DNA of 64,000 nucleotides, from positions 248,001 to 312,000 of the forward strand of contig WGLP01000006.1 in assembly GCA_016125505.1 (NCBI GenBank), given 5' to 3'. The stretch comes from Gammaproteobacteria bacterium (lineage in GTDB: Bacteria > Pseudomonadota > Gammaproteobacteria > UBA6429 > Thiohalophilaceae). A model generated the notes under the pieces. The model was given only the letters and a program-made list of their open reading frames with translations. It was not told where the DNA came from and ran no database searches. The translations under genes and the position numbers were made by a program. Positions 44,452-54,888 of the stretch are shown here, piece by piece (the stretch's first letter is position 1; every line of letters starts with the position of its first letter).

Positions 44452-47400
44452 ATGCGCAGGCCAACACTATTTCCGACATTTGCAAGTGCAGTTTTACGCT
44501 TAGGTTACACAACATTCCTCGCGTGCATCCTTACTGTATCCGGTCTTGCGCATTCAGCAGCACTAGATTTGTCCGACCTCCCCATGGACGCTCAGCAAGG
44601 CGTGTCTCCGAACATCCTATTAACTCTCGACACATCCGGTTCCATGGCTCTATTTTATCTGCCAGACAGTAATGATGTAGACAATGGTTCCCGAGCAAGA
44701 GATGCCAATAGTGATTTTAATAAAATGTATTACAATCCAAACGTGGTTTACGCGCAGGGTGTTGATGCCAATGGCACCCCCCTGGCCAATCCACCCACGT
44801 TTAATAAGGCGTGGCCAAACGGTTACGACCATAATGCCTGCGGCACTAATACAACTGTCGATCTCAATACGCAGTTTGCTGTGGCATGGAATGGTGGCGA
44901 TACATGTGTAACGGGCGCATCATCTGCTTTTTATTACAAAAAAAATAATAACACTGGCTGCACTTATCCTACGACGGATGACACCTGTTACGATAAAGTC
45001 ACCATAAATAATAGTTCTAGTGCTACCGAGCAACAGAATTTCGCTAATTGGTATTCCTTCTATCGCTCTCGGATTCTAATGGCCAAAACCACGGCAAGCA
45101 TTGCGTTTTCTAAGCTTAGTAATAACGTCAGGGTGACCCAGCAATCCTTGCAAAGTGCATCAATACCAGCCGTGAAGGTTTTTAGCGGAACCGATCGCAG
45201 TAATTTCTTCAGCTGGTTGCAAAATCGGGGAGCAAGCGGTTCCACACCAATGCGTGCTGCATTCAGTCGTGCTGGCGAATTTTTCAGCCAGGGAAATCCA
45301 ACAACCAATTCAGATGATCCCTATCTAACAACACCTGGAGTAACCCAGACTGAACCAGAATATACCTGCCGCCAGAACTTTAATATCGCCATTACCGATG
45401 GCCAATGGAATTCTACCGGACCCAGCCCGGATCCAGGCGATGCCGATAGCACATCGATCACGCTGCCTGAAGTGTCAACAGGTGTAACAACATTAGGGAT
45501 GAGTTCTTCATATACGCCTGCTTTCCCATATGCAGATGGATATAGCCACGGGACTTACCCAACTACACTTGCCGATATTACCTTCGAGTATTGGGCAAAA
45601 GATCTTCGTACTGACCTTGATAACAATGTGCCAACTTATATCCAGGACAGCACAACGGATTACAATGGTGATGGTACCTTGAACAACACAGATCTTTTCC
45701 TGAATCCGCTAAATGACCCTGCCAATTGGCAACACATGGTTAACTTTACAATCCCAATCGGTCTGACTGGTGATTTCAACTATGATTCCGCGTATTACAA
45801 TGCCCCACTCAAGGACCCGGCTAATAGTAGCTACACCCATTGGCCTGAGGTTACAAGTACGAATGGATCGGAAAATTCAAAAGTTGATGACCTCTGGCAT
45901 GCTGCAATCAACAGTCGTGGCGGTTTTTACCCGGCAAGCGACCCGAGTACGTTAACTACGTCTCTGACAAATGTTCTTAACTCCATTTCTTCTCGCAGTG
46001 GCTCTTCCAGTGCAGTGGCGACTACGGCATCGAGTTATCAAGCCGGAACGTCTCTCTTTCAAGCAATTTACGATACATCTGACTGGCATGGCGATCTAGT
46101 GGCATACGATGTCACAAATACGACTGCACCACTCTGGAATGCCAAAGATAGAATGAAGGCTAACAATGCAAATGGTTCTGGACGAAAAATTATTTCTTAT
46201 AATCCAGTTGCCAGCAAGGGCATACCTTTCACCTGGGGAGCAATAAATGCATCTCAAAAGGCATTGCTAAGCAACAATAGCGATATACTTGATTATATTC
46301 GTGGCGATCAAACCAAGAAGCAAAGCAACGGCGGTTCTTTCCGCAATCGGAATTACATTCTTGGCGACATAGTCAATTCATCGCCGATTTATGTAGGCCC
46401 ACCTAATCGTTTCTTCCCAGACTCATTGGAATCTGTTCCTTATTCTTCCTTCATCAGTTCATACAAATCACGCGAAGCAATCGTATGGGTAGGCGCAAAC
46501 GATGGCATGTTGCACGGATTTGATGCCGGCACCGGGGATGAAGTCCTTGCATACGTTCCATCCGGTGTTTATTCCAACCTCGCCAGCCTGAGTTCATCTA
46601 CTTATAAACACAAATTCTTTGTCGATGGATCTCCAACGGAACGAGATACCTTTTTCGGTTCCGCCTGGCATACGGTTCTGGTAGGCGGTTTAAATAAGGG
46701 TGGCCAGGGTATTTATGCCTTGGATATTACTGACCCTACCAGCTTTGATGAAACCAATGCATCTAACCTTGCCCTATGGGAGTTTAATGACTCAAACGAC
46801 TCTGATATGGGTTACTCCTATGGTTCACCTCAAGTTGCCAAGATGAACAATGGTCAATGGATGGCGATCTTTGGAAATGGGTATAACAATACTGAAGCGG
46901 ATGGACACGTCAGTTCCACTGGAGATGCCGTCTTGTTTATCTTAAATATGCAAAACGGCAATGTGGTGCATAAGTTTGATACAGGCGTTGGTATGGCACA
47001 GGACCCAACTAGCGCTGGTCGGCCTAATGGTCTTTCGCCAGTAGCTGTGGTTGACATTGATGGTAACTACACAGTTGATTATATATATGCTGGAGATCTA
47101 TTTGGTAATTTGTGGAAATTCGATGTTACTGATAGCAACCCAAACAAATGGACCATTACGCAATCTGCCGGCGTAAACGTTCCCTTATTCATTGCTACAG
47201 ACGCTAGCGGGAATCGGCAACCTATAACTACTGCTCCCGTTGTGGGTATACATCCAACGCAACCTGGAGTCATAATTAATTTCGGCACAGGTAAATATAT
47301 CGAATACTCAGACAGTACAGATACCAGTGTGCAAACTTTCTATGGCGTATGGGATCGCAATGAACCAAGCACGAGCATTACCACCATCAATCGTGCTTCA

Positions 47401-47973
47401 CTCTTTGCTCAAAGCATACTAGCCACCAACACTACAGATTTTGCCAGTAATAATGCAGGAATCACCAGCGACACTACCTTTAACTGGTATATAGGCACTG
47501 GATTACCAAGCAGTGGAACTGAATTTCTGGGTTGGCGCATGGACCTTGTTGATGCAAGTGGTACGCAACAGGGTGAGCGCGTAATCTATAACCCTCAACT
47601 GATTAGTGGTCGCATTATATTCCTCTCCAATATTCCTTCAGTTGACCCTTGCCTGGGTGCTGGTGTCTCTTGGATCACGGAATTGAATGCTGCATATGGT
47701 ATGCGATCAAAATCTCCGGTTTTTGATTATAACAACGATGGTGTCATTGATTCTAATGACATGGTGCAATACAACAGCAATATGGTTATAGGCAGTCGGA
47801 TACAGATCAAAAATGGTGGGAAACTCAGCGGTCTTACCATTATTGCAGATCTCAAAACCGGGCATGAAGTAAAACTATCCAGCGCGAGTAATGCAACTGT
47901 GACAAAGGTAGTGGAAGCAGGCGATACTCAGTTCACAGGACGTCGCTCCTGGATTCAATTACTTCCTAACTAA
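44452..47973 (+). CDS. pilY1: PilY1-type pilus tip adhesin
   Basis: A 1173-aa secreted protein. ATG 44452 has GGAG nine bases upstream and opens a signal peptide ending AHSA; an earlier in-frame ATG is less well placed. The N-terminal half is VWA-like, with LLTLDTSGSM as metal-site motif and ITDGQWNSTGPSPDPGD. The C-terminal half is the PilY1 beta-propeller with VWVGANDGMLHGFDAGTGDEVLA and GYSYGSPQVAKMNNGQWMAIFGNG. Near the end DYNNDGVIDSND is an EF-hand-like calcium loop. It promotes pilus extension and binds surfaces. Confidence 0.93.
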   Translation: MRRPTLFPTFASAVLRLGYTTFLACILTVSGLAHSAALDLSDLPMDAQQGVSPNILLTLDTSGSMALFYLPDSNDVDNGSRARDANSDFNKMYYNPNVVYAQGVDANGTPLANPPTFNKAWPNGYDHNACGTNTTVDLNTQFAVAWNGGDTCVTGASSAFYYKKNNNTGCTYPTTDDTCYDKVTINNSSSATEQQNFANWYSFYRSRILMAKTTASIAFSKLSNNVRVTQQSLQSASIPAVKVFSGTDRSNFFSWLQNRGASGSTPMRAAFSRAGEFFSQGNPTTNSDDPYLTTPGVTQTEPEYTCRQNFNIAITDGQWNSTGPSPDPGDADSTSITLPEVSTGVTTLGMSSSYTPAFPYADGYSHGTYPTTLADITFEYWAKDLRTDLDNNVPTYIQDSTTDYNGDGTLNNTDLFLNPLNDPANWQHMVNFTIPIGLTGDFNYDSAYYNAPLKDPANSSYTHWPEVTSTNGSENSKVDDLWHAAINSRGGFYPASDPSTLTTSLTNVLNSISSRSGSSSAVATTASSYQAGTSLFQAIYDTSDWHGDLVAYDVTNTTAPLWNAKDRMKANNANGSGRKIISYNPVASKGIPFTWGAINASQKALLSNNSDILDYIRGDQTKKQSNGGSFRNRNYILGDIVNSSPIYVGPPNRFFPDSLESVPYSSFISSYKSREAIVWVGANDGMLHGFDAGTGDEVLAYVPSGVYSNLASLSSSTYKHKFFVDGSPTERDTFFGSAWHTVLVGGLNKGGQGIYALDITDPTSFDETNASNLALWEFNDSNDSDMGYSYGSPQVAKMNNGQWMAIFGNGYNNTEADGHVSSTGDAVLFILNMQNGNVVHKFDTGVGMAQDPTSAGRPNGLSPVAVVDIDGNYTVDYIYAGDLFGNLWKFDVTDSNPNKWTITQSAGVNVPLFIATDASGNRQPITTAPVVGIHPTQPGVIINFGTGKYIEYSDSTDTSVQTFYGVWDRNEPSTSITTINRASLFAQSILATNTTDFASNNAGITSDTTFNWYIGTGLPSSGTEFLGWRMDLVDASGTQQGERVIYNPQLISGRIIFLSNIPSVDPCLGAGVSWITELNAAYGMRSKSPVFDYNNDGVIDSNDMVQYNSNMVIGSRIQIKNGGKLSGLTIIADLKTGHEVKLSSASNATVTKVVEAGDTQFTGRRSWIQLLPN

Positions 47974-47986
47974 CGGGATAATTCAT

Positions 47987-48313
47987 ATGTCATTAAAAAG
48001 ATGGACTACTTCTAGCGCGATTATTTCTCTGTGCTTAAGTATGCTGAGTGGCCTTTGCAACGCTGCCCAGCCCACCACTCCTCTTGCCCCGCTGCAAAGT
48101 AGGCAGGGAGTAATTGATCTTATTGATGGAAATATTATTTTGGTAAATGATAGAGGTTATTATCTTGCTAATAATGTTGTCGTAAAAACCTCTAGTGGAA
48201 AAATTGGCAGGCTTGGGCAATTATTTCGCGGAAGAAGTATAAAGATGGATGTTGAATATCCTGAGAGTAACGGAAACCATCCAATAGTACATACTATTTA
48301 CATATTGAGATAA
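47987..48313 (+). CDS. PilY2-like small secreted protein
   Basis: The 108-aa protein has a signal peptide (about 1-27, ending LCNAA) and a beta-rich mature part with GVIDLIDGNIILVNDRGYYLANN. Size and position between pilY1 and pilE match PilY2 of Pseudomonas, which is needed for normal pilus formation though its action is unclear. The sequence itself is weakly conserved, so the name rests mainly on position. A GGGATAATTCAT spacer separates it from pilY1. Confidence 0.75.
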   Translation: MSLKRWTTSSAIISLCLSMLSGLCNAAQPTTPLAPLQSRQGVIDLIDGNIILVNDRGYYLANNVVVKTSSGKIGRLGQLFRGRSIKMDVEYPESNGNHPIVHTIYILR

Positions 48314-48315
48314 TT

Positions 48316-48762
48316 GTGTATCTAAAAAGAGCATTACGTTTTCCGATTAATATCAGCGCATGTGGATTCACGTTGATCGAAGTAATCATCGTCGTTGCAA
48401 TAATTGCAATCTTGGCAGGTATATCCTGGCCATTATTTGAACGGCAAAGCAGAAGCGCACACCATCAAGATGCAGTAAATCTTTTGATGACTGCAGGACA
48501 TGAGATGGAGCAATGCAAAACTGACAATGGTAGTTATATAAAAACAGATGGAAGCGATTGTGCACCCACGACTGTTAACTCACCTCAGAATTACTACTCA
48601 CTAACAAATGCAGCTGTCTTAAATGGTGGAGATAGTTATACCCTGACTGTTACCAGAAATCCTCCAGGCGACACTGAATGTTCGACCCTGACACTGGATA
48701 ATTTGGGTAGAAAAAGTTATACGGGAACCGCACCAGACGCTCACCGCTGCTGGGGTGAATGA
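48316..48762 (+). CDS. pilE: Type IV minor pilin PilE
   Basis: The 148-aa prepilin starts with GTG 48316, two bases after the previous stop. The leader is longer than usual (17 residues), then ACG|FTLIEVIIVVAIIAILAGI, with Glu5. The C-terminal half has ALNGGDSYTLTV-like strand order and the Cys pairs typical of PilE (ECSTLTLDNLGRK and HRCWGE). It is the last gene of the cluster and converges on ispH with a 9-base gap. It is a minor, not the major, pilin by position. Confidence 0.88.
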   Translation: MYLKRALRFPINISACGFTLIEVIIVVAIIAILAGISWPLFERQSRSAHHQDAVNLLMTAGHEMEQCKTDNGSYIKTDGSDCAPTTVNSPQNYYSLTNAAVLNGGDSYTLTVTRNPPGDTECSTLTLDNLGRKSYTGTAPDAHRCWGE

Positions 48763-48771
48763 ATAAGCTAG

Positions 48772-49707
48772 CTAGCCCTGCAAGGCCTTCGGCAACGAGA
48801 ATACCACGTGTTCCTCGCGAGTGATGGATTCCTTCCCAAGCTGAATTCCCCATTGATTAAGTTGCTGCACGACCCGATTCACCAGGACCTCAGGCGCTGA
48901 CGCACCGGCAGTCAGGCCGACTTTCTGTTTACCCTCGAACCATTCACGGCGTAATTCCTGCTCATTATCGATGAGATAAGCCGGTGTTCCGAGACGTTCC
49001 GCGACTTCCTTGAGCCGGTTGGAGTTGGAACTGTTGGGTGATCCCACCACCAATACAACGTCGCACTGCTGGGCAATCTGTTTGACTGCATCCTGACGAT
49101 TCTGGGTTGCATAACAGATATCGTCTTTTTTTGGCCCCTGAATATTTGGAAAACGTTTGCGCAGGGCGTCAATGATGGCAGCGGTATCATCCATTGAAAG
49201 AGTCGTCTGGGTTACGTAACTCAGGGCATCCGGGTTGGCGACCTGTAAATTCGCCACGTCATCCAGGTCCTCGATGAGATACATTTTACCGCCATAACTG
49301 GTATCGAACTGTCCCATGGTACCCTCGACCTCCGGATGGCCATGATGACCGATCAATATGCATTCGCGTCCATCCTGCGAATAGCGGGAGACTTCGAGGT
49401 GAACCTTGGTTACCAATGGGCAGGTCGCATCGAATACCTTGAGCTGACGACGGGCCGCTTCCTGCTGTACCGCCTTGGACACACCGTGGGCGCTGAAGAT
49501 CACCGTTGCGCCATCCGGCACCTGTTCCAGTTCATCAACAAAAACAGCGCCCTTGCCGCGCAAGCCATCGACCACAAACTTGTTGTGGACGACTTCATGC
49601 CGCACGTAAATCGGCGCGCCAAAAATCTCCAGGGCGCGCTCCACAATATCGATAGCACGATCGACGCCGGCACAGAATCCGCGTGGGCTGGCAAGTATTA
49701 CTTCCAT
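48772..49707 (-). CDS. ispH: 4-hydroxy-3-methylbut-2-enyl diphosphate reductase
   Basis: The 311-aa enzyme catalyses the last step of the MEP isoprenoid pathway, making IPP and DMAPP. The three Fe-S cysteines are visible in [11 protein letters not shown] (about 12), [12 protein letters not shown] (about 96) and [11 protein letters not shown] (about 197). The substrate-binding [14 protein letters not shown] and [11 protein letters not shown] are intact. It overlaps fkpB by one base (TGATG), at the end of the ribF-ileS-lspA-fkpB-ispH run. Confidence 0.97.
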   Translation of the reverse strand: MEVILASPRGFCAGVDRAIDIVERALEIFGAPIYVRHEVVHNKFVVDGLRGKGAVFVDELEQVPDGATVIFSAHGVSKAVQQEAARRQLKVFDATCPLVTKVHLEVSRYSQDGRECILIGHHGHPEVEGTMGQFDTSYGGKMYLIEDLDDVANLQVANPDALSYVTQTTLSMDDTAAIIDALRKRFPNIQGPKKDDICYATQNRQDAVKQIAQQCDVVLVVGSPNSSNSNRLKEVAERLGTPAYLIDNEQELRREWFEGKQKVGLTAGASAPEVLVNRVVQQLNQWGIQLGKESITREEHVVFSLPKALQG

Positions 49708-50180
49708 CAGGTGTCACCTTTGATCTGTGATGCCGGCGGCTTGATATCGAGAATCTCGACTTCGAAAATCACATTATGCCCGGCCAGCAGGTGGTTAAAA
49801 TCGACAATGACTTCGTCGCCTTTTACTTCCTTGATCATCCCGTCAATCTCTTCACCCGACGGCGTGCTGAAGGTAATGACTGTACCGATATCCAGTGGCA
49901 TGTCTGCGGCAAAGTCACTGCGTGGCAGACCATGCACGTTCTCGGGATCGGGATAACCAAAGGCATGTAAAGGATCGAGTTCGACGCTCTGGGTATCACC
50001 CGCCTTGAGTCCGTACAGAGCAAATTCCAGTCCCTGCACCAGACTGCCGTCACCCATAATAAAGGTCAGCGGCTGCTCCGGTTCACTGGCATCCGCGACA
50101 AAGCCGTCGGGTAAACTCAGGCTATAGTGCATGGTGACTTCACAACCCGGACCGATGGTCATTTGCTCGACCTCAGCCAT
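49707..50180 (-). CDS. fkpB: FKBP-type peptidyl-prolyl isomerase (SlpA)
   Basis: The 157-aa cytosolic protein begins [23 protein letters not shown] and has the SlyD/FkpB arrangement: [23 protein letters not shown], an inserted flap ([19 protein letters not shown]), and [20 protein letters not shown]. It helps proteins fold at proline bonds. ATG 50180 overlaps the lspA stop by 8 bases and gives the usual length; the longer upstream frame is inside lspA. fkpB between lspA and ispH is conserved in gammaproteobacteria. Confidence 0.95.
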   Translation of the reverse strand: MAEVEQMTIGPGCEVTMHYSLSLPDGFVADASEPEQPLTFIMGDGSLVQGLEFALYGLKAGDTQSVELDPLHAFGYPDPENVHGLPRSDFAADMPLDIGTVITFSTPSGEEIDGMIKEVKGDEVIVDFNHLLAGHNVIFEVEILDIKPPASQIKGDT

Positions 50181-50754
50181 GGCCGGCCTCTTGCTTCGAT
50201 GCAGCCTGTTGATGTTTGCCTCGGCTCCCGGTGATAGCATCAATAATCAGAATCGCAGCACCAACGGTGATTGCCGAGTCGGCAATATTAAACGACGGCC
50301 AGATACACTGAGGCCCTTTTGCGGATTGCAACAAGGTAAATCCGGGCAGGCATGAATCCGCATGGTAGTAAAACTGAATGAAATCGATAACGTGGCCAAA
50401 CACGATACGGTCGATAACGTTGCCCAGCGCACCACCCAGAATACAGGCGAGGCCGACCGCGACCCACCGTTCGTGTTGTTGCAGCTTGCGTATCCATAAA
50501 ACCAGCACGGTACTAACAACCAGTGCAATCAAAGTAAACAACCAGCGCTGCCAGCCACCCGCATCGCTCAGGAAATTGAATGCGGCACCCAGATTGTGCG
50601 CCAGAAACAGATTTAACATGGGTATGATCTTGACGGGATGATACATCTGGAGCGTGTGACTCGCCCATTGCTTGGTGATCTGATCCAGCGCCACCACCAG
50701 CACGGCGATCCATAACCATTTCAACATCGACTCGGTTTTAAAAAATCCCATCAT
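50173..50754 (-). CDS. lspA: Lipoprotein signal peptidase
   Basis: The 193-aa inner-membrane aspartic protease cuts signal peptides of lipidated prolipoproteins. Four hydrophobic segments are seen, and the two catalytic Asp residues are in [18 protein letters not shown] and [30 protein letters not shown] is also typical. The start (ATG ATG) overlaps the ileS stop by 4 bases. The C-terminal tail ([16 protein letters not shown]) is unconserved. Confidence 0.96.
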   Translation of the reverse strand: MMGFFKTESMLKWLWIAVLVVALDQITKQWASHTLQMYHPVKIIPMLNLFLAHNLGAAFNFLSDAGGWQRWLFTLIALVVSTVLVLWIRKLQQHERWVAVGLACILGGALGNVIDRIVFGHVIDFIQFYYHADSCLPGFTLLQSAKGPQCIWPSFNIADSAITVGAAILIIDAITGSRGKHQQAASKQEAGHG

Positions 50755-53600
50755 GCAAAATCCCGTGGTTCACCGTCACCGAACACATTCTCGACACAAC
50801 GGCCGCACAATTCCGGATGCTCCGCATTGCTGCCCACATCCTCCCGGTAATGCCAGCAACGTGCACATTTTGGATATGTCGAAGCAGACACCGATACCCA
50901 GATTTCATCATTGGTGGAGAGCGTATAGTGTTGCGCCTCCTTCGGTGGCTCACCCGCCTGATAGATGCGCGCGGCGGAGGTAATCAATACGAAGCGCAAC
51001 TCGTCACCGAGGCATTGCAACAAGTCATGAATCTCGCGGCCACAGTAGAGCCCGACCTCCGCCTCCAGATTGGCACCGATCTCGCCGGCGGCACGCAGGC
51101 GTTCCAGTTCCTTGTTGACGCAGTTGCGCACTTCCATCACCTTCGCCCAGTAACCGAGATCCATACCATAAGGATCCCGGCTGATATCCGGGAAGACATA
51201 ATACTCGGTAAACAATACCGAGGGACTGCGTTTACCCGGCAGATATCGCCAGATCTCTTCGGCAGTAAAACTCAGGATCGGCACCAACCAGCGCACCATG
51301 GCCTCCAGGATATGATAGACCGCGGTTTGCGCCGAGCGCCGTGCCACGCTGTCAGTTTTCGTCGTGTACTGGCGATCCTTGATGACGTCCAGATAAAACG
51401 CACCCATGTCCACGGCACAGAAGTTGTGTACCTTCTGGTAGATCGTATGAAATTCATATTTATCGTAGGCAGTCTTCAATTCACCCTGCAATTGCTGCGC
51501 ACGCGCCACCGCCCAGCGATCCAGACTCACCAGCTTATCCATCGGTAACTGGTGTTTTGCCGGGTCGAAGTCATACAGGTTGGCCAGCAGATAACGCGAG
51601 GTATTGCGAATCCGGCGATAGGCATCGGCAATGCGCTTGAGGATCTCATCGGAGAAGGTCATCTCGCCACGGTAATCGGTAGCCGCTACCCATAAACGCA
51701 AGATGTCGGCACCCAGGCTGTTGGCGATCTTCTGCGGTTCAACACCGTTACCGCTGGACTTGGACATCTTGTAGCCCTTCTCGTCCACGGTGAAACCATG
51801 GGTCAGCGCACTCTTGTACGCACACACCCCCGTCATCGCCACGGAGGTCAACAGTGATGACTGGAACCAGCCGCGGTGTTGATCTGAACCTTCCAGATAT
51901 AAATCGGCAGCCGGATAGGTATCGTAACCCTCCCGCTGATTCAACACGGCAAAATGCGTCACACCGGAATCGAACCAGACGTCGAGAATATCCGTGACCT
52001 TGTGATAACTGTCGGCATCATCGCCGAGCAATTCCTTCGCCTCCAGCGCATACCAGGCATCGACACCATGCTGTTCGATCCGCTTCGCGACTTCCTCCAT
52101 CAGCGAGATGCTATCCGGATGCGGTTCCTGGGTCTTGTTATGCACGAACAGGGCGATCGGCACACCCCAGGTACGCTGGCGCGAGATACACCAGTCCGGA
52201 CGTGTCGTGATCATCCCCTGGATACGCGCCTGGCCCCACTCCGGCAACCATTTCGTCCTGGCAATTTCCCGCAGTGCCGCCTGGCGCAGACCCTGTTGTT
52301 CCATGCTGATAAACCATTGTGGCGTGGCGCGGAAAATGATCGGGCTCTTGTGCCGCCAGCAATGCGGATAGCTGTGCTTCAGCTTGGCTACAGCGACTAG
52401 CGTGCCCTTGGCTTTAAGCACCTCGATGACATCATCGTTCGCCTTGAACACGTGCTTACCGGCAAACAAGGGGGTATCCGCTAAAAATACCCCGTCGGGT
52501 CCGACGGGATTGTCGACTTTCAGGTGATATTGCAAACCGGCAATGTAGTCTTCCTGACCATGGCCTGGTGCGGTATGCACGCAACCGGTACCGGCGTCCA
52601 GCGTCACGTGTTCGCCAAGGATGATTGGCACCTCCCGTTCATAAAACGGATGATGCAATTTCAAATGCTCCAGCGCCTCACCAAGACAGGTACCCACCAC
52701 ACGATAATTATCGACGCTATAGCGTTGCATGCAGGACTGCACCAGCTCACTGGCGAGCAGCAGATATTCTGTACCATGGCCGGCGATACCCTCGCATTGC
52801 ACCATGCTGTATTCCAGCTTGGGATTCACGGCAACCGCCTGGTTAGCCGGCAAGGTCCACGGCGTGGTGGTCCAGATCACCACAGAAACCTTTTTACCAA
52901 AGTGTTTGTGATCAACATGGGTGCAACGCGCCTTGAGGGCTTCCACATCCATCACTTCGAAGCGTACATCGATCGCCGGTGAGATCTTGTCCTCGTACTC
53001 CACTTCCGCTTCAGCGAGGGCCGAACCGCAATCGGCACACCAGTGCACGGGTTTGGAACCCTTGTGCAAATGGCCGTTGCCAACGATACGCGCAAGTGCA
53101 CGCACGATGTCTGCCTCGAATTTGAAATCCATGGTGAGATAAGGTTTGTCCCATTCACCGAGCACACCCAGACGCTGGAAATCCCTGCGCTGGCCATCGA
53201 CCTGCTTCGTCGCATAGGTGCGGCAGGCCTTACGAAATTCCTCCGCACTGACTTTCACGCCCGCCTTGCCGATTTTCTTTTCCACCTGTAACTCGATCGG
53301 CAGGCCGTGACAGTCCCAGCCCGGGATATACGGCGCATCATAACCATCCAGCGTACGTGACTTGACAATGATGTCCTTGAGGATCTTGTTGACTGCATGA
53401 CCTAGATGAATATCGCCGTTGGCGTACGGCGGACCGTCGTGCAGAACAAATAATGGCTTGCCCTTGTTCGCCTCGCGGAGTTTTTGATAGAGCGCCATCG
53501 TTTCCCACTGTTTCAATTGCTCCGGTTCACGGTTGGCGAGATTACCGCGCATGGGGAAATCAGTCTTCGGCAGATTGAGTGTATCTTTGTAGTCAGCCAC
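50751..53600 (-). CDS. ileS: Isoleucyl-tRNA synthetase
   Basis: The 949-aa class I synthetase charges tRNA-Ile. It shows the HIGH-type motif in [16 protein letters not shown] (about 58-73), the KMSKS loop in [15 protein letters not shown], the editing domain with [13 protein letters not shown], and a C-terminal zinc finger with [12 protein letters not shown] and [11 protein letters not shown], which marks the bacterial type 1 form. Length is normal. It lies about 35 bases after ribF and overlaps lspA. Confidence 0.98.
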   Translation of the reverse strand: MADYKDTLNLPKTDFPMRGNLANREPEQLKQWETMALYQKLREANKGKPLFVLHDGPPYANGDIHLGHAVNKILKDIIVKSRTLDGYDAPYIPGWDCHGLPIELQVEKKIGKAGVKVSAEEFRKACRTYATKQVDGQRRDFQRLGVLGEWDKPYLTMDFKFEADIVRALARIVGNGHLHKGSKPVHWCADCGSALAEAEVEYEDKISPAIDVRFEVMDVEALKARCTHVDHKHFGKKVSVVIWTTTPWTLPANQAVAVNPKLEYSMVQCEGIAGHGTEYLLLASELVQSCMQRYSVDNYRVVGTCLGEALEHLKLHHPFYEREVPIILGEHVTLDAGTGCVHTAPGHGQEDYIAGLQYHLKVDNPVGPDGVFLADTPLFAGKHVFKANDDVIEVLKAKGTLVAVAKLKHSYPHCWRHKSPIIFRATPQWFISMEQQGLRQAALREIARTKWLPEWGQARIQGMITTRPDWCISRQRTWGVPIALFVHNKTQEPHPDSISLMEEVAKRIEQHGVDAWYALEAKELLGDDADSYHKVTDILDVWFDSGVTHFAVLNQREGYDTYPAADLYLEGSDQHRGWFQSSLLTSVAMTGVCAYKSALTHGFTVDEKGYKMSKSSGNGVEPQKIANSLGADILRLWVAATDYRGEMTFSDEILKRIADAYRRIRNTSRYLLANLYDFDPAKHQLPMDKLVSLDRWAVARAQQLQGELKTAYDKYEFHTIYQKVHNFCAVDMGAFYLDVIKDRQYTTKTDSVARRSAQTAVYHILEAMVRWLVPILSFTAEEIWRYLPGKRSPSVLFTEYYVFPDISRDPYGMDLGYWAKVMEVRNCVNKELERLRAAGEIGANLEAEVGLYCGREIHDLLQCLGDELRFVLITSAARIYQAGEPPKEAQHYTLSTNDEIWVSVSASTYPKCARCWHYREDVGSNAEHPELCGRCVENVFGDGEPRDFA

Positions 53601-53635
53601 GATGTCATCGATCCTTATCTATTTTGAATTGATAT

Positions 53636-54607
53636 TCAGGGATTGCCTGATTGTTGTTGCCTGGCCGGGGAATACCCCTGCCGCTGTTGAAAATACGCCT
53701 GTGCGTTCTCCACATCCCTGGCGATTTGCACCTTCAATGCCTCCAGCGTGGTGTAACGCACTTCATCACGCAACTTGTGCAGAAAACTTACCTGCAGGTA
53801 CTCGCCGTAAATGTCGCGATTGAAATCGAACAGATACACTTCCAGGATCGTTGTCTTGCCATCCACCGTCGGTCGTGTCCCCAGACTGGCCACACCCGGC
53901 AGCGGTTCACCCTCTATACCGAAGACCTCGACCACGAAGATACCCTGCAAGGGCGTCGCCTTGCGATGCACGTGAATATTCGCGGTTGGAAACCCGAGTT
54001 CGCGTCCCAGCTTTTTGCCATGAGCAACGCGCCCGCTCATGCGGTAACTGCGACCCAGCAACTTTTCCGCCTCCGCCAGGCCACCCTGGTTGAGTGCAGC
54101 GCGCACGCGGGTACTGCTGACCCGTTCGCCATCGATCAAAAACGTGTGCATGTTGACCACGGCAAAGCCGTGCTCACGGCCTGCCGCCTGTAACATGGCG
54201 AAATCACCCGCGCGATCCTTGCCGAAACGAAAATCATCGCCCACCACCAGGTACTTCACACCCAGCCCGTCCACCAGTACGCGCTGAATAAACTCTTCGG
54301 CTGGCATCTGCGCCAGTTTGCGATTGAACGACAATAACAACAGGCGATCGATGTGAAAGCGGCGCAATGCCTCCAGCTTCTCGCGCATGCGCGTCAGTCG
54401 AGCCGGCGCCTGCTGCGGGCGAAAATACTCCATCGGCTGCGGCTCGAAGCTGATCAGTACCGACGGCAAGTGCAGACGACCGGCCTCCTCGCCCAGCTGG
54501 CCGATGACCGCCTGATGGCCCAAATGCACGCCATCGAAATTCCCGATCGTTGCCACGCAGCCACGATGCTCAGGACGTAAATTATGGACTCCACGAATCA
54601 ATTGCAT
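53636..54607 (-). CDS. ribF: Bifunctional riboflavin kinase / FAD synthetase
   Basis: The 323-aa enzyme makes FMN and FAD from riboflavin. The adenylyltransferase half (1-185) has ATIGNFDGVHLGHQAVI, VGDDFRFGKDRAGDF and ISSTR-like VSSTRVRAAL. The kinase half (190-310) has GRVAHGKKLGRELGFPTANI and ILEVYLFDFNRDIYGEYL. ATG 54607 is preferred over a start 27 bases upstream on family length. It leads the ileS-lspA-fkpB-ispH operon, with a repeat element upstream. Confidence 0.96.
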   Translation of the reverse strand: MQLIRGVHNLRPEHRGCVATIGNFDGVHLGHQAVIGQLGEEAGRLHLPSVLISFEPQPMEYFRPQQAPARLTRMREKLEALRRFHIDRLLLLSFNRKLAQMPAEEFIQRVLVDGLGVKYLVVGDDFRFGKDRAGDFAMLQAAGREHGFAVVNMHTFLIDGERVSSTRVRAALNQGGLAEAEKLLGRSYRMSGRVAHGKKLGRELGFPTANIHVHRKATPLQGIFVVEVFGIEGEPLPGVASLGTRPTVDGKTTILEVYLFDFNRDIYGEYLQVSFLHKLRDEVRYTTLEALKVQIARDVENAQAYFQQRQGYSPARQQQSGNP

Positions 54608-54744
54608 TTCATAACCCTGGCCGGGCGGCTCCACCGTCCGGCATTTGTCTTGGTTCAGACACCTTATTATAAGGAAGACACAAAAAAATGCTCCCTCCCA
54701 TCAAGCAGCTTGCTGATATTTCGCAGATGTGAGTTCGCGCTATG

Positions 54745-54887
54745 CAGCTTTGTTGGATAACCTCACGAGCGCAGCCAGGGCAAGGCGTAAAAGGACGAAA
54801 AACCGGAGTTGACACGGGAGTCAATGAGGATTTTGAGTCCTTTTTACAACGCGGTCATGGCAAGCGCAGTAGTTAGCCAACAAGCTG
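54745..54887. repeat. MITE-like imperfect palindromic intergenic repeat
   Basis: The ends CAGCTTTGTTGGATAAC (54745-54761) and GTTAGCCAACAAGCTG (54872-54887) are imperfect inverted repeats. Inside them GCGCAGCC...GTAAAAGGAC and GTCCTTTTTAC...GCAAGCGC form a further imperfect stem. The 143-bp unit has no coding capacity and lies between two minus-strand genes, ending one base from the murJ stop codon. It looks like a dispersed non-autonomous element; it may also act as the murJ transcript end. Confidence 0.6.
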
Positions 54888-54888
54888 T

